Below are positions 1-10,439 of a DNA stretch of 64,000 bases, piece by piece. Origin of the DNA: Arachis hypogaea (lineage: Eukaryota > Streptophyta > Magnoliopsida > Fabales > Fabaceae). The notes under the pieces were generated by a model. It was not told the origin of the DNA. It was given only the letters and a program-made list of their open reading frames with translations, and did no database searches. Both the position numbers and the translations under genes were made by a program. Every line of letters begins with the position of its first letter. Within the stretch, counting starts at the first letter, position 1. The stretch covers positions 63,158,054-63,222,053 of the forward strand of contig NC_092047.1 in assembly GCF_003086295.3 (NCBI RefSeq), read 5' to 3'.

Positions 1-164
1 CCACGGAGATTGTTGGATTGAACAAGCAATGGCTATCTTGTAAATCTTAGTCAGGCGGATAGAAAAGATAGTGGTTGTGAAAAACGCATAAAAAAAGAAT
101 AAGGAAATAATTACCGAATTGGTGTGAAAACAGTGATAAGAAATCGGTTGAGACTTCGGAGATG

Positions 165-169
165 CTTCT
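165..169. repeat. Target-site duplication CTTCT (left copy)
   Basis: Identical to 1655-1659, immediately flanking the solo LTR. Five base pairs is the duplication length expected for Ty3/gypsy integrases. Confidence 0.9.
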
Positions 170-1654
170 TGATGCGCGGATATTTTATACGCTTTTTGGC
201 ATCATTTTTATATCATTTTAGTTATGTATTGTTCAAGTTTTATTATGTTTTCATAGGTGTTACTGAAAAATTTATATTTTTGGATTCTACTTTGAGTTGT
301 TGTGTTTTATGATGATTTCAGGTAAATTCTGACTAAAATTGAGGAGTTTTGGAAAAGTCTGATTCAGAGACAGAGAAAGGACTGCAGATGCTGTTAGATT
401 CTGACCTCCATGCACTTGAAGGAGCATTTCTGGTGCTACAGAAGTCCAAATGGCGCGCTCTCAATGGCATTGGAAAGCTAACATCCAGGGCTTTCCCGAA
501 ATATTAGTAGTTCATACTTATCTCTAGAATTGAAGGTCTAAAACTGGCGTTCAACGCCAGCTACCAACCCCATTCCTGGCGTTGGACGCCCAAAAGGGAG
601 TAGCTGGCATCCAACGCCCAAAAGGGAAGCAAGGTGGGCCCAAGAAGTGGATTTTCGCACTATCAACCTAGTCTATCTTATTTTTTGTAATTCTTAGTCA
701 TTAGATTAGTATTTAAGGAGGAGATCACCCATGTTTATGATCTTCTTCCTCCTCCATTCGAACATTACACTATTTTCTGTAAAAGCATGAGCAACTAAAC
801 CTCCTAAGTTAGGGTTAGGAGCTCTGTTGATTCTCATGGATTAATAATATTACTGTTCTATTTCAATATGCGTGTGATTCTATTCTCTTGTGCAATTTCG
901 TTCTTCGTCTCATGAATTGAGGATGACCCGTGACAATCATCCTTGTTCTACATGGGTTCCATGTGAGTCCTGCCCGGATAGCATTGAACCAAAAGCTAGA
1001 GAATGCATTGAGGATTCCAAAAGCGTGCCTGGGCGACTTTGGATATGTGACATATAATTCCATTGACCGTGGGTTACTGAGGTTTCTGTGGCATCAAGGC
1101 TAGAGTATGAGAAGCAACGTTCGCTGATTTGGAAGATCCGACCTTGTTTATGGCGTTTTGAGTAGGATCACGAAGGGGAGTGGATTTCTTAGGTCTTCAC
1201 CTTCGACTATGGTGGGAAGCCATCAGTTAACTTGATGAGGATGCTACATGAGTTGCTCGGATATGGTGGAATGCTATGGTTCAGAAGAGACTAACTTGAT
1301 GAGGATGCTACATGAGTTAGTCAATTACGGCTGCAATTGAATGAATCGTTCATTGTTGAAGACTTGAAGTAGACAGTAAGAAAAGTTAATCCGGAAAGAA
1401 TACGCATCTCCGAAGCCTTAACTAATTATCCATCATTGCTTTTAAACTAATCTAGTATATCGTTCTTATTATTTCGTTTATGCTTTTAAACAAACAACTA
1501 ACTTTTCTAATCGTCTGACTAAGATTTACAAGATAGCCATTGCTTGCTCAATCCAACAATCTCTGTGGGATCGACCCTCACTCACCTGAGGTATTACTTG
1601 GATGACCCAGTGCACTTGCCGGTTAAATTGTGCGGAGTTCAATTTTGCGCACCA
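170..1654 (+). mobile_element. Solo LTR of a Ty3/gypsy element
   Basis: This 1485-bp unit starts TGATGCGCGG and ends TTGCGCACCA, the usual TG...CA termini. It is flanked by a perfect 5-bp duplication, CTTCT, at 165-169 and 1655-1659. There is no internal region, so it is a solo LTR left by LTR-LTR recombination. It is the same family as the LTR it interrupts, in opposite orientation. It contains the family's GC-rich dyad module (near 546-620) in an otherwise AT-rich sequence. The identification rests on seen termini and TSD; the recombination origin is inference. Confidence 0.9.
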
Positions 1655-1659
1655 CTTCT
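1655..1659. repeat. Target-site duplication CTTCT (right copy)
   Basis: Pairs with 165-169. Removing 165-1654 rejoins the minus-strand LTR so that it reads colinearly with the related copy at 29707-30669. Confidence 0.9.
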
Positions 1660-2905
1660 TCTTTTTTAATCAACTTTTCTTACTGTCCACTTCAATAATA
1701 GATGAATCATTCCATGGCAAACTGTAAGTGATTAACGCCGGGGCTAGTGGTCATTAATCTCCTCTGCTTCAGATCACATGCCAGTGCTAATGGTCATCCA
1801 ATCTGAACGAGGGTGAAACTCTATCAATTCAATCCTTAGTGATCCTACTCAAAATGCCACAGACAAGGTCGGATCTTCCGGATCAGAGAATGAAGCTTTA
1901 TGATTCTAGTCTAAACCACAAAGGCCCTAATCACCCCGTACCTCGGCTGAACAGATGTTCCCATGTCCCCAACGAAGTCGTGGATTAGCCGTCTAAGAGA
2001 TTTATAATCAAGCTTGTGAATGAAGAAAATGGGTCATACTCAGGTTCCACCCGATTTCATTAGTTTGAAGAATGAAGATACATATTAGAATGGAATCAAA
2101 CATAGATTGAAATAGAAATAGTAATATTATTAATCCATGAGAATCAGCAGAACTCCTAACATTAACCTAGGAGATTTAGTTGCTCATAGCTTACAGAAAA
2201 TGATAGTAGTAACGTGTCAGTGCTTCTCCCCTTCCTGGGAGGCATGATCCTCAGGAGGAAGGAAGTTTCTTATTTATAATCAAATACTAGACCTAAAAGA
2301 TGTTACTATTAATTAAAAATCACAAAAATGTGATAATCTAAGCTAAAGGGTGCGAAAATCCACTTCTGGGCCCACTTGGTGAGTGTTTGGGCTGAGCTTG
2401 GGGTGAATTCATGTGCTTGGACTCCTCTTGAGGCATTGGACATTGCTCCCTTTTGGGCGTCCAAACACCATCTTGGTCCGTCTGGGGCGTCCAAACGCCA
2501 GGCAGGGGGTTAGATGGGCGTTCAACGCCCGTTTTGGGCCATCATTTCCAAAGATAGGTATGGACCATTATATATTGTTGGAAAGCCCCGGATGTTAGAT
2601 TTTCAATTCCGTTAAAAGCACATCATTTGAACCTCTGTAGTTCCAGATATGCTCATTTGAATGCACGAAGGTCAAAATCTGATAGCATCTGCAGTCCTTT
2701 CTCTGTCTCTGAATCAGGCTTTTTCAAAACTTGCCAGAATCACCCAAAAATCACCTAAAATTATAGGAAAATCACAAAAACTCAAAGTAGTATCCAAAAA
2801 GTATTTTTTGCACTAAAACCTATTAAAACATAATAAAACTTAAACAAATGTACTAAATATACTAAGGAAACAATGCCCAAAAGCGTATAAAATATCCGCT
2901 CATCA

Positions 2906-3550
2906 GTATTTTTCTTTGTTTGATTTCAAAAATTTTTAAGTTTGGTGTCTTTTAGTGTTTGTCTTTTTAAATTTTTCAAAATCCAAATTTCAAATTTCAA
3001 ATTTTCTTGTTATCTTATTCAAAATCCAATTTCAAATTTTAAGTTTGGTGTCTTATTAGTTATCTTTTTTTATCTTTTCAAAACTTTATCTTATCTTAAT
3101 TCAAATTCAATTTTCAAAATTCAACATTTAAAATTCAAAATTCAAAATTCAAAAAATTGAATTTCACAATCTTTTAAATCTTTTCAAATCTTATCTTTCC
3201 TTATTTAATTTTCAAGATCTTCTTTTGACTTTCCCTTTTTAAAGTTCAAATTTTTAAAATCAAATCTTTTATCTTATTCTAACTATGAAATTCAAAATTT
3301 AAATTTTAAATTTTAACAATATTTTGTCAGTTTTAAATTCAAATTTTGAATTTCAAAATCCTTGTTGAAACTTTAAATTTTAAAAATTCAATTTTGGTAT
3401 CTCACTAAGAGCCCTCTATACTGTGATATAGAGACTCCCATTTCTTTCGTGCTTGTTGTCTGTTTATGCAGGAACAAGAAGAGTTCACTATAGACCCAAT
3501 TAGGAATGCACAACCCAGAAGAACTTTGGGGTCTTATACATCTCCCACTC
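2906..3550 (+). pseudogene. 5' leader and gag start of a plus-strand Ty3/gypsy element, truncated
   Basis: Positions 2906-3400 are low-complexity A/T-rich leader built from repeated AATTCAAA/TTTCAAAT words, like the untranslated leader after the PBS in this superfamily. From about 3470 a plus-strand frame encodes a gag-like N terminus containing FTIDPIRNAQPRRTLGSYTS, which resembles the start of peanut-type gypsy gag proteins. It stops at a TAA near 3560, where the sequence changes to a minus-strand gag of another element. The LTR and PBS expected upstream are missing. The gag assignment is by motif memory only. Confidence 0.5.
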
Positions 3551-3557
3551 CAGACTT

Positions 3558-4120
3558 CTAAGAAGCATCTGTACTTTTCCATCTGATCAATTGCCACGCT
3601 TCATCTGCAGTCTTGTACTTTTTTAGAGAACCATTACTTGCACCATCCAATGTAGTCTTATCTCGAGGCTTCATGCCTTGAGTGAAGTACCTGATCAATA
3701 CTAACTTGTCAATCATGTGATGGGGGCACGCGTCCAGAAGATTCTTAAAGCGCTCCCAATACTCATAAAGTGTCTCTGATTCGCCTTGAATAATGCAAGA
3801 GATCTCTTTTCTTAGTCTATCTGTAACTTCAGCTGGAAAGTATTTTTCCAAAAATTCTCTCCTGAGTGTATCCCAGTTAGTAACGGTCGCTTCAGGTTGA
3901 GTGTAGTACCACTCTCTCGCCTTTCCCTCAAGAGAAAACGGGAAGGCGGTTAGCAGAATAGAAGTTTCATCTGCACCATGATGCCTAACAATAGAACAGG
4001 CTGTCTGAAAATCCCTGAGATGCTTGATAGGTTCCTAAGCAGATAAGCCATAAAACTTGGGCATCAAGTTGATTAGCACGGTCTTCAGTTCAAAATCTGC
4101 AGCCAGATTTGGGTGTCGCA
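3558..4120 (-). pseudogene. gag fragment (C-terminal half) of an Athila-like Ty3/gypsy element
   Basis: The minus strand encodes the retrotransposon gag core: an AADFELK stretch next to 4120, then EKYFPAEVTDRLRKEI, and a LYEYWERFKNLLDACPHH segment typical of the Retrotrans_gag domain. The N-terminal part of the same gag lies at 13999-14292, on the far side of the element 4121-13998. The two halves join in frame across that insertion, after Gln-Val-Arg and before His-Pro-Asn. The 3' side breaks off near 3558-3580 at a junction with unrelated plus-strand sequence. It is non-functional and split by a nested insertion. Confidence 0.8.
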
Positions 4121-5789
4121 TGGTGCACGAAATCGTGATCGTTCATTCCTTGGTAACGGCGCTAAAAATTTAATACGCACGTTCTTAATCTTAGTTCTTC
4201 TTCACAATCTCGTACAACTAACCAGCAAATGTACTGGTCATCCAAGTAATAAACCTTACGTGAGTAAGGGTCGATCCCACGGAGATTGTCGGCTTGAAGC
4301 AAGCTATGGTCACCTTATAAATCTCAGTCAGGCGGATTTAAATGGTTATAGAGTTTTAATAATTAAAAGATAATTAAAATATAAAATAAGATAGAAATAC
4401 TTATGTAATTCATTGGTGAAAGTTTTAGATAAGCATATGGAGATGCTTTTGTTCCTTCTGAACCTCTACTTTCCTACTGCTTTCATCCAATCATTCATAC
4501 TCCTTTCCATGGCAAGTTGTATATTGGGCATCACCGTTGTCAATGGCTACATCCCGTCCTCTCAGTGAAAATGGTCCAAATGCGCTGTCACTGCACGGCT
4601 AATCATCTGTCGGTTCTCGATCATGCTAGAATAGGATTCAGTAATCCTTTTGCGTCTGTCGCTACGCCCAGCACTTGCGAATTTGAAGCTCGTCACAGCC
4701 ATCCCTTCCCAGATCCTACTCGGAATACCACAGACAAGGTTTAGACTTTCTGGATCTCAAGAATGGCTGCCAATAATTCTAGCCTATACCACGAAGACTC
4801 TGATCATAAATCAGGAGGCTAAGAGATATGCATTCAAGCTTGCTTTCATGTAGAACGGAAGTGTTTCTCAGGCACGCGTTCATAAGTGAGAATGGTGATG
4901 AGCGTCACATAATCATCACACTCATCATGTTCTTGGGTGCGAATGAATATCTTAGAATAAGAATAATCTTGAATTGAATAGAAAAACAGTAGTACTTTGC
5001 ATTAATTCATGAGGAACAGCAGAGCTCCACACCTTAATCTATGTGGTGTAGAAACTCCACCGTTGAAAATACATAAGTAAAAATAGGGTAGACATGGCCG
5101 AGTGGCCAGCCTCCCACGGAGGTCTAGAGATCTAGAAATGATTAAAAGATAATCCAAAGATGTAAATACAATGGTAAAAGTCCTATTTATACTAAACTAG
5201 TTACTAGGGTTTACAGAAATGAGTAAATAATGCAGAAATCCACTTCCGGGCCCACTTGGTGTGTGCTTGGGCTGAGCGTTGAAGATTTCACGTGTAGAGG
5301 TCTTCCTTGGATTTGAACGCCAGTTTGTAACTTGTTTCTGGCGTTTAACTCTGCTTTGCAACTTGTTTCTGGCGTTTAACGGCAGAATAGGGCAAAAAGC
5401 TGGCGTTGAACGCCAGTTTGCATCGTCTAAACTCGAGCAAAGTATAAACTATTATATATTGCTGGAAAGCCCTGGATGTCTACTTTCCAACGCAATTGAG
5501 AGCGCACCATTTTGGTTTCTGTAGCTCCAGAAAATCTACTTTGAGTGCAGGGAGGTCAGAATCCAACAGCATCTGCAGTCATTCTTCAGCCTCTGAATTA
5601 GATTTTTGCTCAAGTCCCTCAATTTCAGCCAGAAATTACCTGAAATCATAAAAAACACACAAACTCATAGTAAAGTCCAGAAATGTGATTTTTATTAAAA
5701 ACTAATAAAAATATACTAAAAACTAATCAAATCATACTAAAAACTATGTAAAAACAATGCCAAAAAGCGTATAAATTATCCGCTCATCA
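4121..5789 (-). repeat. 3' LTR of the 4121-13998 element
   Basis: 1669 bp, beginning TGGTGCACGA and ending GCTCATCA on the plus strand. It aligns end to end with 12327-13998, with only scattered mismatches visible. It carries two copies of the TGGCGTT...AACGCCA module near 5310-5420 and a GACATGGCCGAGTGGCCAGC dyad near 5091. Confidence 0.85.
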
Positions 5790-7167
5790 TAACACCAAAC
5801 CTAAATTGTTGCTTGTCCCCAAGCAACTGAAAATCAAATAGGATAAAAAAGAAGATAATATACTATAAATTCCAAATATCAATGAAACTTAGCTCCAATC
5901 AGATGAGCGGGACTAGTAGCTTTTTTGCCTCTGAACAGTTTTGGCATCTCACTTAATTCATTGAAGTTCAGAATGATTGGCATTTATAGGAACTTAGAAT
6001 TTAGATAGTGTTATTGATTCTTCTAGTTCAGTATGTTGATTCTTGAACACAGCTACTTTATGAGTCTTGGCCGTGGCCCTAAGCACTTTGTTTTTCAGTA
6101 TTACCACCAGATACATAAATGCCACAGACACATAACTGAGTGAACCTTTTCAGATTGTGACTCAGCTTTGCTAGAGTCCCCAGTTAGAGGTATCCAGGGT
6201 TCTTAAGCACACTCTTTTTTTTGCTTTGGACCTTGACTTTAAATGCTCAGTCTCAAGCTTTTGGCTTGACACCTTCACGCCACAAGCACATGGTTAGGGA
6301 CAGCTTGGTTTAGCCGCTTAGGCCAGGATTTTATTCCTTTGGGCCCTCCTATCCACTGATGCTCAAAGCCTTGGATCCTTTTTATTACCTTTGCCTTTTA
6401 GTTTAAAGGGTTACTGGCTTTTTGCTCTTGCCTTTTGGTTTAAAGAGCTCTTGGCTTTTTCTGCTTGCTTTTTCTTTTTCTTTCTTTTTTTTCGCCATTT
6501 TTCTTTTCTTTTTTTTTCGCAAGCTTTTGTATTCACTGCTTTTTCTTGCTTCAAGAATCAATTTTATGATTTTTCAGATTATCAATAACATTTCTCCTTT
6601 TTCCTCATTCTTCTAAGAGCCAACAATTTTAACATTCATAAACAACAGATTCAAAAGATATATGCACTGTTCAAGTATTCATTCAGAAAACAAAAAGTAT
6701 TGTCACCACATCAAAATAATTAAACTAGTTTCAAGGATGAATTCGAAATCATGTACTTCTTGTTCTTTTGTGATTAAAACATTTTTCATTTAAGAGAGGT
6801 GATGGATTCATAGGACATTCATAGCTTTAGGACATAGATACTTAAACACTAATGATCATATAGTAAAGACACGAACATAAATAAAACATAAGGCTCAAAA
6901 ACCAAAAAACAGGAAAATAAGAACAAGGAGATTAAGGAACGGGTCCACCTTAGTGAGGGTGGCGTCTTCCTCTTCTTGAAGAACCAATGGTGCTCTTGAG
7001 CTCCTCTATGTCTCTTCCTTGCCTTTGTTGCTTCATCCCTAGTGATTTTGGTGCTCCTATCCTTAGTTGCTCCCAATAGTTGTTTGGAGAAAAATGTATC
7101 CCTCGAGGTATCTCAGGGATTTCTTGGTGAGGGAATTCCTCATGCTCTTGTTGAGGTCCATGAGTGG

Positions 7168-7215
7168 GCTCTCTTGTTGTGCAGTCAAATGCTCTACTAC
7201 TGAGCTATGGATCCT
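7168..7215 (-). other. tRNA-Cys(GCA)-like 5' half embedded in the retroelement
   Basis: The minus strand from 7214 downward reads GGATCCATAGCTCAGTAG and then TAGAGCATTTGACTGCA. This matches the acceptor 5' strand, D arm and anticodon arm (GCA) of plant tRNA-Cys with about two differences over the first 35 bases. After the anticodon it continues CAACAAGAG, still tRNA-like, but no T-arm box (GGTTCGAATCC) follows. It is therefore a truncated tRNA gene copy, not a functional one. The tRNA comparison is from memory. Confidence 0.55.
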
Positions 7216-7777
7216 TGAGATGAATTTCTACATCTCCCATGACTCGGAGGTGGAAGCTTTTGTCTTTCCTTTCCTCTTTCTAGAGGTTTCTCCGGCCTTA
7301 GGTGCCGTTAATGGTTATGGAAAAATAAAAAACAATGCTTTTACCACACCAAACTTAAAAGGTTTGCTCGTCTCCGAGCAAAAGAAGAAAGGAAGTAGTA
7401 GAAGAAGAAGAAAATGGAGGAGATTGAGGTAGAAGGTGCATTTAGCCAAGGGGGAGAAGTGGTGGTTGTATTGTGTGAAAATGGAGTAGTGTTAAGGGGT
7501 TTATATAGGGGTGGGGGGAGGGTAGGTTTCGGCCATTAGGGTTGGATTTGGGAGGGAAAAGAATTTGAATTTTGGAGGTAGGTGGGGTTTATGGGGAAGA
7601 GTGGATGGATGTGAGTGGTTAAGGGTATTTGGGGAAGAGAGTTATGAAAAGGTGTGAAGAGGAGAGAAGAAGAGGTGGGATAGGTGGGGATTCTGTGGGG
7701 TTCACAGATCCAGAGGGGTCAAGGATTTAACATCCCTGCTCCACGTAGGTGTACAAAACGCCCTTAGAATGCAAGTC

Positions 7778-7955
7778 TGGCGTTAAACGCCAGCTTGCTG
7801 CTTGTTTCTGGCGTTTAACGCCACTTCCATGCTCTGTTCTGGCGTTAAACGCCAGTCTGGTGCTTGTTTCTGGTGTTTAACGCCAGCTTGATGCTTCTTT
7901 CTGGCGTTAAACGCCAGTTTGATGCTTCTTACTGGCGTTTAAACGCCAGTAAGCT
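7778..7955. repeat. Cluster of GGCGTTTAACGCC dyad modules
   Basis: At least five imperfect copies of a palindromic unit (TGGCGTTAAACGCCAG and variants) lie in about 180 bp, separated by short pyrimidine spacers such as CTTGCTGCTTGTTTC. The same module occurs singly or in pairs in the LTRs at about 546-620, 2490-2530, 5310-5420 and 13520-13630. Confidence 0.8.
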
Positions 7956-8160
7956 CTTCCTCCAGGGTGAGCTATTTTTAATGCTATTTTTCATTCTGTT
8001 TTTGATTTTTTAGTAGTTTTTGTGACTTCACATGATCATCAACCTAAAAAAACATAAAATAGAAATGGAAAATAATTAAATATAGTTAAATAACATTGGG
8101 TTGCCTCCCAACAAGCGCTTCTTTAATGTCAATAGCTTGACAGTGAGCTCTCATGGAGCC

Positions 8161-9203
8161 TCACAGATATTCAGAGCATTGTTGGGACCTCCCAACACCA
8201 AACTTAGAGTTTGAATGTGGGGGTTCAAAACCAAACTTAGAGTTTGACTGTGGGGACTTTGGTTGACTCTGCAGTGAGAGAAGCTTTTCATGCTTCCTCT
8301 CCATGGTTACAGAAGGAGATCCTTGAGTTTTAAACACAAGGTTGTCCTCATTTAGTTGAAGGACCAACTCTCCTCTGTCCACATCAATCACAGCTTTTGC
8401 TGTGGCTAGGAAGGGTCTTCCAAGGATGATGGATTCATCTTCATCCTTCCCAGTGTCTAGGATTATGAAATCATCAGGGATGTAAAGGCTTTCAATCTTT
8501 ACTAACAAGTGCTCTACTAATCCATAAGCCTGTTTCATTGATTTGTCTGCCATCTCTAGTGAGATTCTTGCAGCTTGTACCTCAAAGATTCCCAGTTTCT
8601 CCATTACAGAGAGTGGCATGAGGTTTATCCCTGACCCAAGGTCACACAGAGCCTCCTCAAAGGTCATGGTGCCTATGGTACAAGGTATGAAGAACTTTCC
8701 GGGATCCGGTTTCTTCTGAGGCAATGTCTGCCTTATCAATGCACTCAGTTCATTGGTGAACAAGGGGGTTCATCCTCCCAAGTATCATTACCAAATAAAC
8801 TAGCATTATACTTCATGATGGTTCCTAGATACTTAGCAACCTGCTCTTCACTGATGTCTTCATCCTCTTCAGAGGAAGAATAGTCATCAGAGCTCATGAA
8901 TGGTAAAAGAAGGTTCAATGGAATCTCTATGGTCTCTAGATGAGTCTCAGATTCCTTTGGTTCCTCAAAGGGAAACTCCTTATAGGTCAATGGACGTCCC
9001 AAGAGGTCTTCCTCACTAGGATTCACGTCCTTCTCCTCCTCTCTGGGTTCGGCCACACCAAGTAAGGTTATGACCTTGCACTCTCTTTTTCGATTCTCTT
9101 CTGTATTGCTTGGGAGAGTACTAGGAGGAGTTTCAGTGACTCTTTTACTCAGCTGGCCCACTTGTGCCTCCAAATTTCTAATGGAGGACCTTGTTTCATT
9201 CAT
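8161..9203 (-). pseudogene. gag linker and aspartic protease of the non-autonomous element
   Basis: Two overlapping minus-strand frames (9203-8745 and 8763-8161) form the gag tail and protease. The first is acidic and coiled-coil-like at its start. The second has the retroviral-type aspartyl protease signature: ALCDLGSGINLMPLSVMEKL at the catalytic site and ILGRPFLATAKAVIDVD as the flap and second motif. The catalytic triplet reads Asp-Leu-Gly-Ser-Gly rather than Asp-Ser/Thr-Gly, common in this plant clade. A short frame break separates the halves near 8750. No RT follows. Confidence 0.75.
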
Positions 9204-9244
9204 AAAACTTAAAGTGGCCTTAGATAGATCAGAGACTATATTTG

Positions 9245-10432
9245 CTAAGCTAGATGGATTCTGCTCAGAATTTTCTGTCTGTTGCAGAGAGGATGATGGA
9301 AAAGGCTTACTATTGCTAAACCTGTTTCTTCCACCATTATTAAAGCCTTGTTGAGGCTTTTGTTGATCCTTCTATGAGAAATTTGGATGATTTCTCCATG
9401 AGGGATTATAGGTGTTTCCATAGGGTTCTCAGGATCATAAGCTTCTTCTTCATAAGATGCTTCTTTAGTACTGTTGGATGCAGCTTGCAATTCATTCAGA
9501 CTCTGAGAAATCATATTGACTTGCTGAGTCAATATTTTATTCTGAGCCAATATGGCATTCAGAGTATCATTTTCAAGAACTCTCTTCCTCTGAGGCGTCC
9601 CATTACTCACAGGATTCCTTTCAGAAGTGTACATGAACTGGTTATTTGCAACCATGTCAATGAGTTCCTAAGCTTCTGCATGCGTTTTCTTTAGGTGAAT
9701 GGATCCACCTGCAGAATGGTCCAATGACATCTTTGATAATTTAGACAGACCATCATAAAATATATCCAGGATGGTCCATTCTGAAAGCATGTCAGAAGGA
9801 CACTTTTTGGTCAGTTGCTTGTATCTCTCCCAAGCTTCATAGAGGGATTCACCTTCTTTCTGTTTGAAGGTTTGAACATCCACTCTAAGCTTGCTAAGCT
9901 TTTGAGGAGGAAAGAACTTGGCTAAGAAAGTCGTGACCAGCTTATCCCAAGAGTTCAGGCTATCTTTAGGTTGAGAGTCCAACCATATTCTAGCTCTGTC
10001 TCTTACAGCAAATGGGAAAAGCATAAGCCTGTAGACCTCAGGATCAACCCCATTGGTCTTAACGGTATCACAGATTTGCAAGAATTCAGTTAAGAACTGA
10101 AAAGGATCTTCTGATGGAAGTCCATGAAACTTGCAATTCTGTTGCATCAGATAAACTAATTGAGGCTTTAGCTCAAAATTGTTTGCTCCAATGGCAGGGA
10201 TTGAGATGCTTCTTCCATGTAAGTTGAAATTTGGTGCAGCAAAGTCACCAAGCATCTTCCTTGCATCTCCACCATTATTATTATTTTCAGCCATGTCTAC
10301 TTCTTTTTCAAAAATTTCTGTCAAATTTTCTCCAGAGAGTTGTGCTTTAGCTTTCCTTAGCTTCTTCTTCAGAGTCCTTTCAGGTTCAGGATCAGCTTCA
10401 ACAAGAATGTTCTTATCCTTGTTCCTGCTCAT
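9245..10432 (-). pseudogene. gag polyprotein of the non-autonomous Ty3/gypsy element
   Basis: The minus-strand frame from 10432 encodes a charged N terminus, then the Retrotrans_gag core (NNFELKPQLVYLMQQN; ARIWLDSQPKDSLNSWDKLV; ESLYEAWERYKQLTKKCP). A TAG near 9668 interrupts it; the frame resumes as 9655-9245 with an Asn/Gln-rich linker, then shifts near 9440. Gag would form the virus-like particle in the cytoplasm. The start is the first Met of the frame, about 1.9 kb downstream of the PBS after a long AT-rich leader. Closely similar gag sequences are annotated widely in peanut (recall). Confidence 0.8.
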
Positions 10433-10439
10433 ATGAAAA

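Larger units (their letters stand above)
1..2905 (-). mobile_element. Ty3/gypsy-type LTR (minus strand), interrupted by a solo LTR
   Basis: Read on the minus strand, the copy begins TGATGAGCGGATATTTTATA at 2905, runs down to 1660, and resumes at 164 down to the left window edge, where it is cut. Positions 1-60 are the reverse complement of the part of the plus-strand copy around 1505-1566, so both belong to one LTR family. The gap 170-1654 is a later insertion (separate entry). No PBS or PPT is convincing at 2906, so this may itself be a solo LTR that landed in the 5' leader of a plus-strand element. It is non-coding; the short frames inside it are noise. Confidence 0.8.
5790..8160 (-). other. 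3' non-coding region of the non-autonomous element
   Basis: No credible gene on either strand. It holds a T/C-rich run (6380-6600), a tRNA-Cys-like sequence (7168-7215), and a cluster of GC-rich dyads (7778-7955). Polypurine-rich minus-strand sequence occurs near 7380-7430. Autonomous relatives would carry pol here. Confidence 0.6.

Noticed and set aside
863..1063. Minus-strand 66-codon frame in the solo LTR
   Set aside because: Lies wholly inside an LTR, no domain, and not kept in the sister LTR copy.
2942..3160. Plus-strand Phe/Asn/Lys-rich frame
   Set aside because: Product of AAATTCAAATTT low-complexity leader sequence.
6391..6616. Two overlapping Phe-rich frames resembling membrane proteins
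   Set aside because: Caused by a T/C-rich tract in the non-coding tail of the retroelement; no start context or homology.
7067..7432. 121-codon plus-strand frame with an Arg/Ser-rich end
   Set aside because: Antisense to the element, overlaps the tRNA-like sequence, and has no recognisable domain.
10179..10436. 85-codon plus-strand frame
   Set aside because: Antisense shadow of gag.
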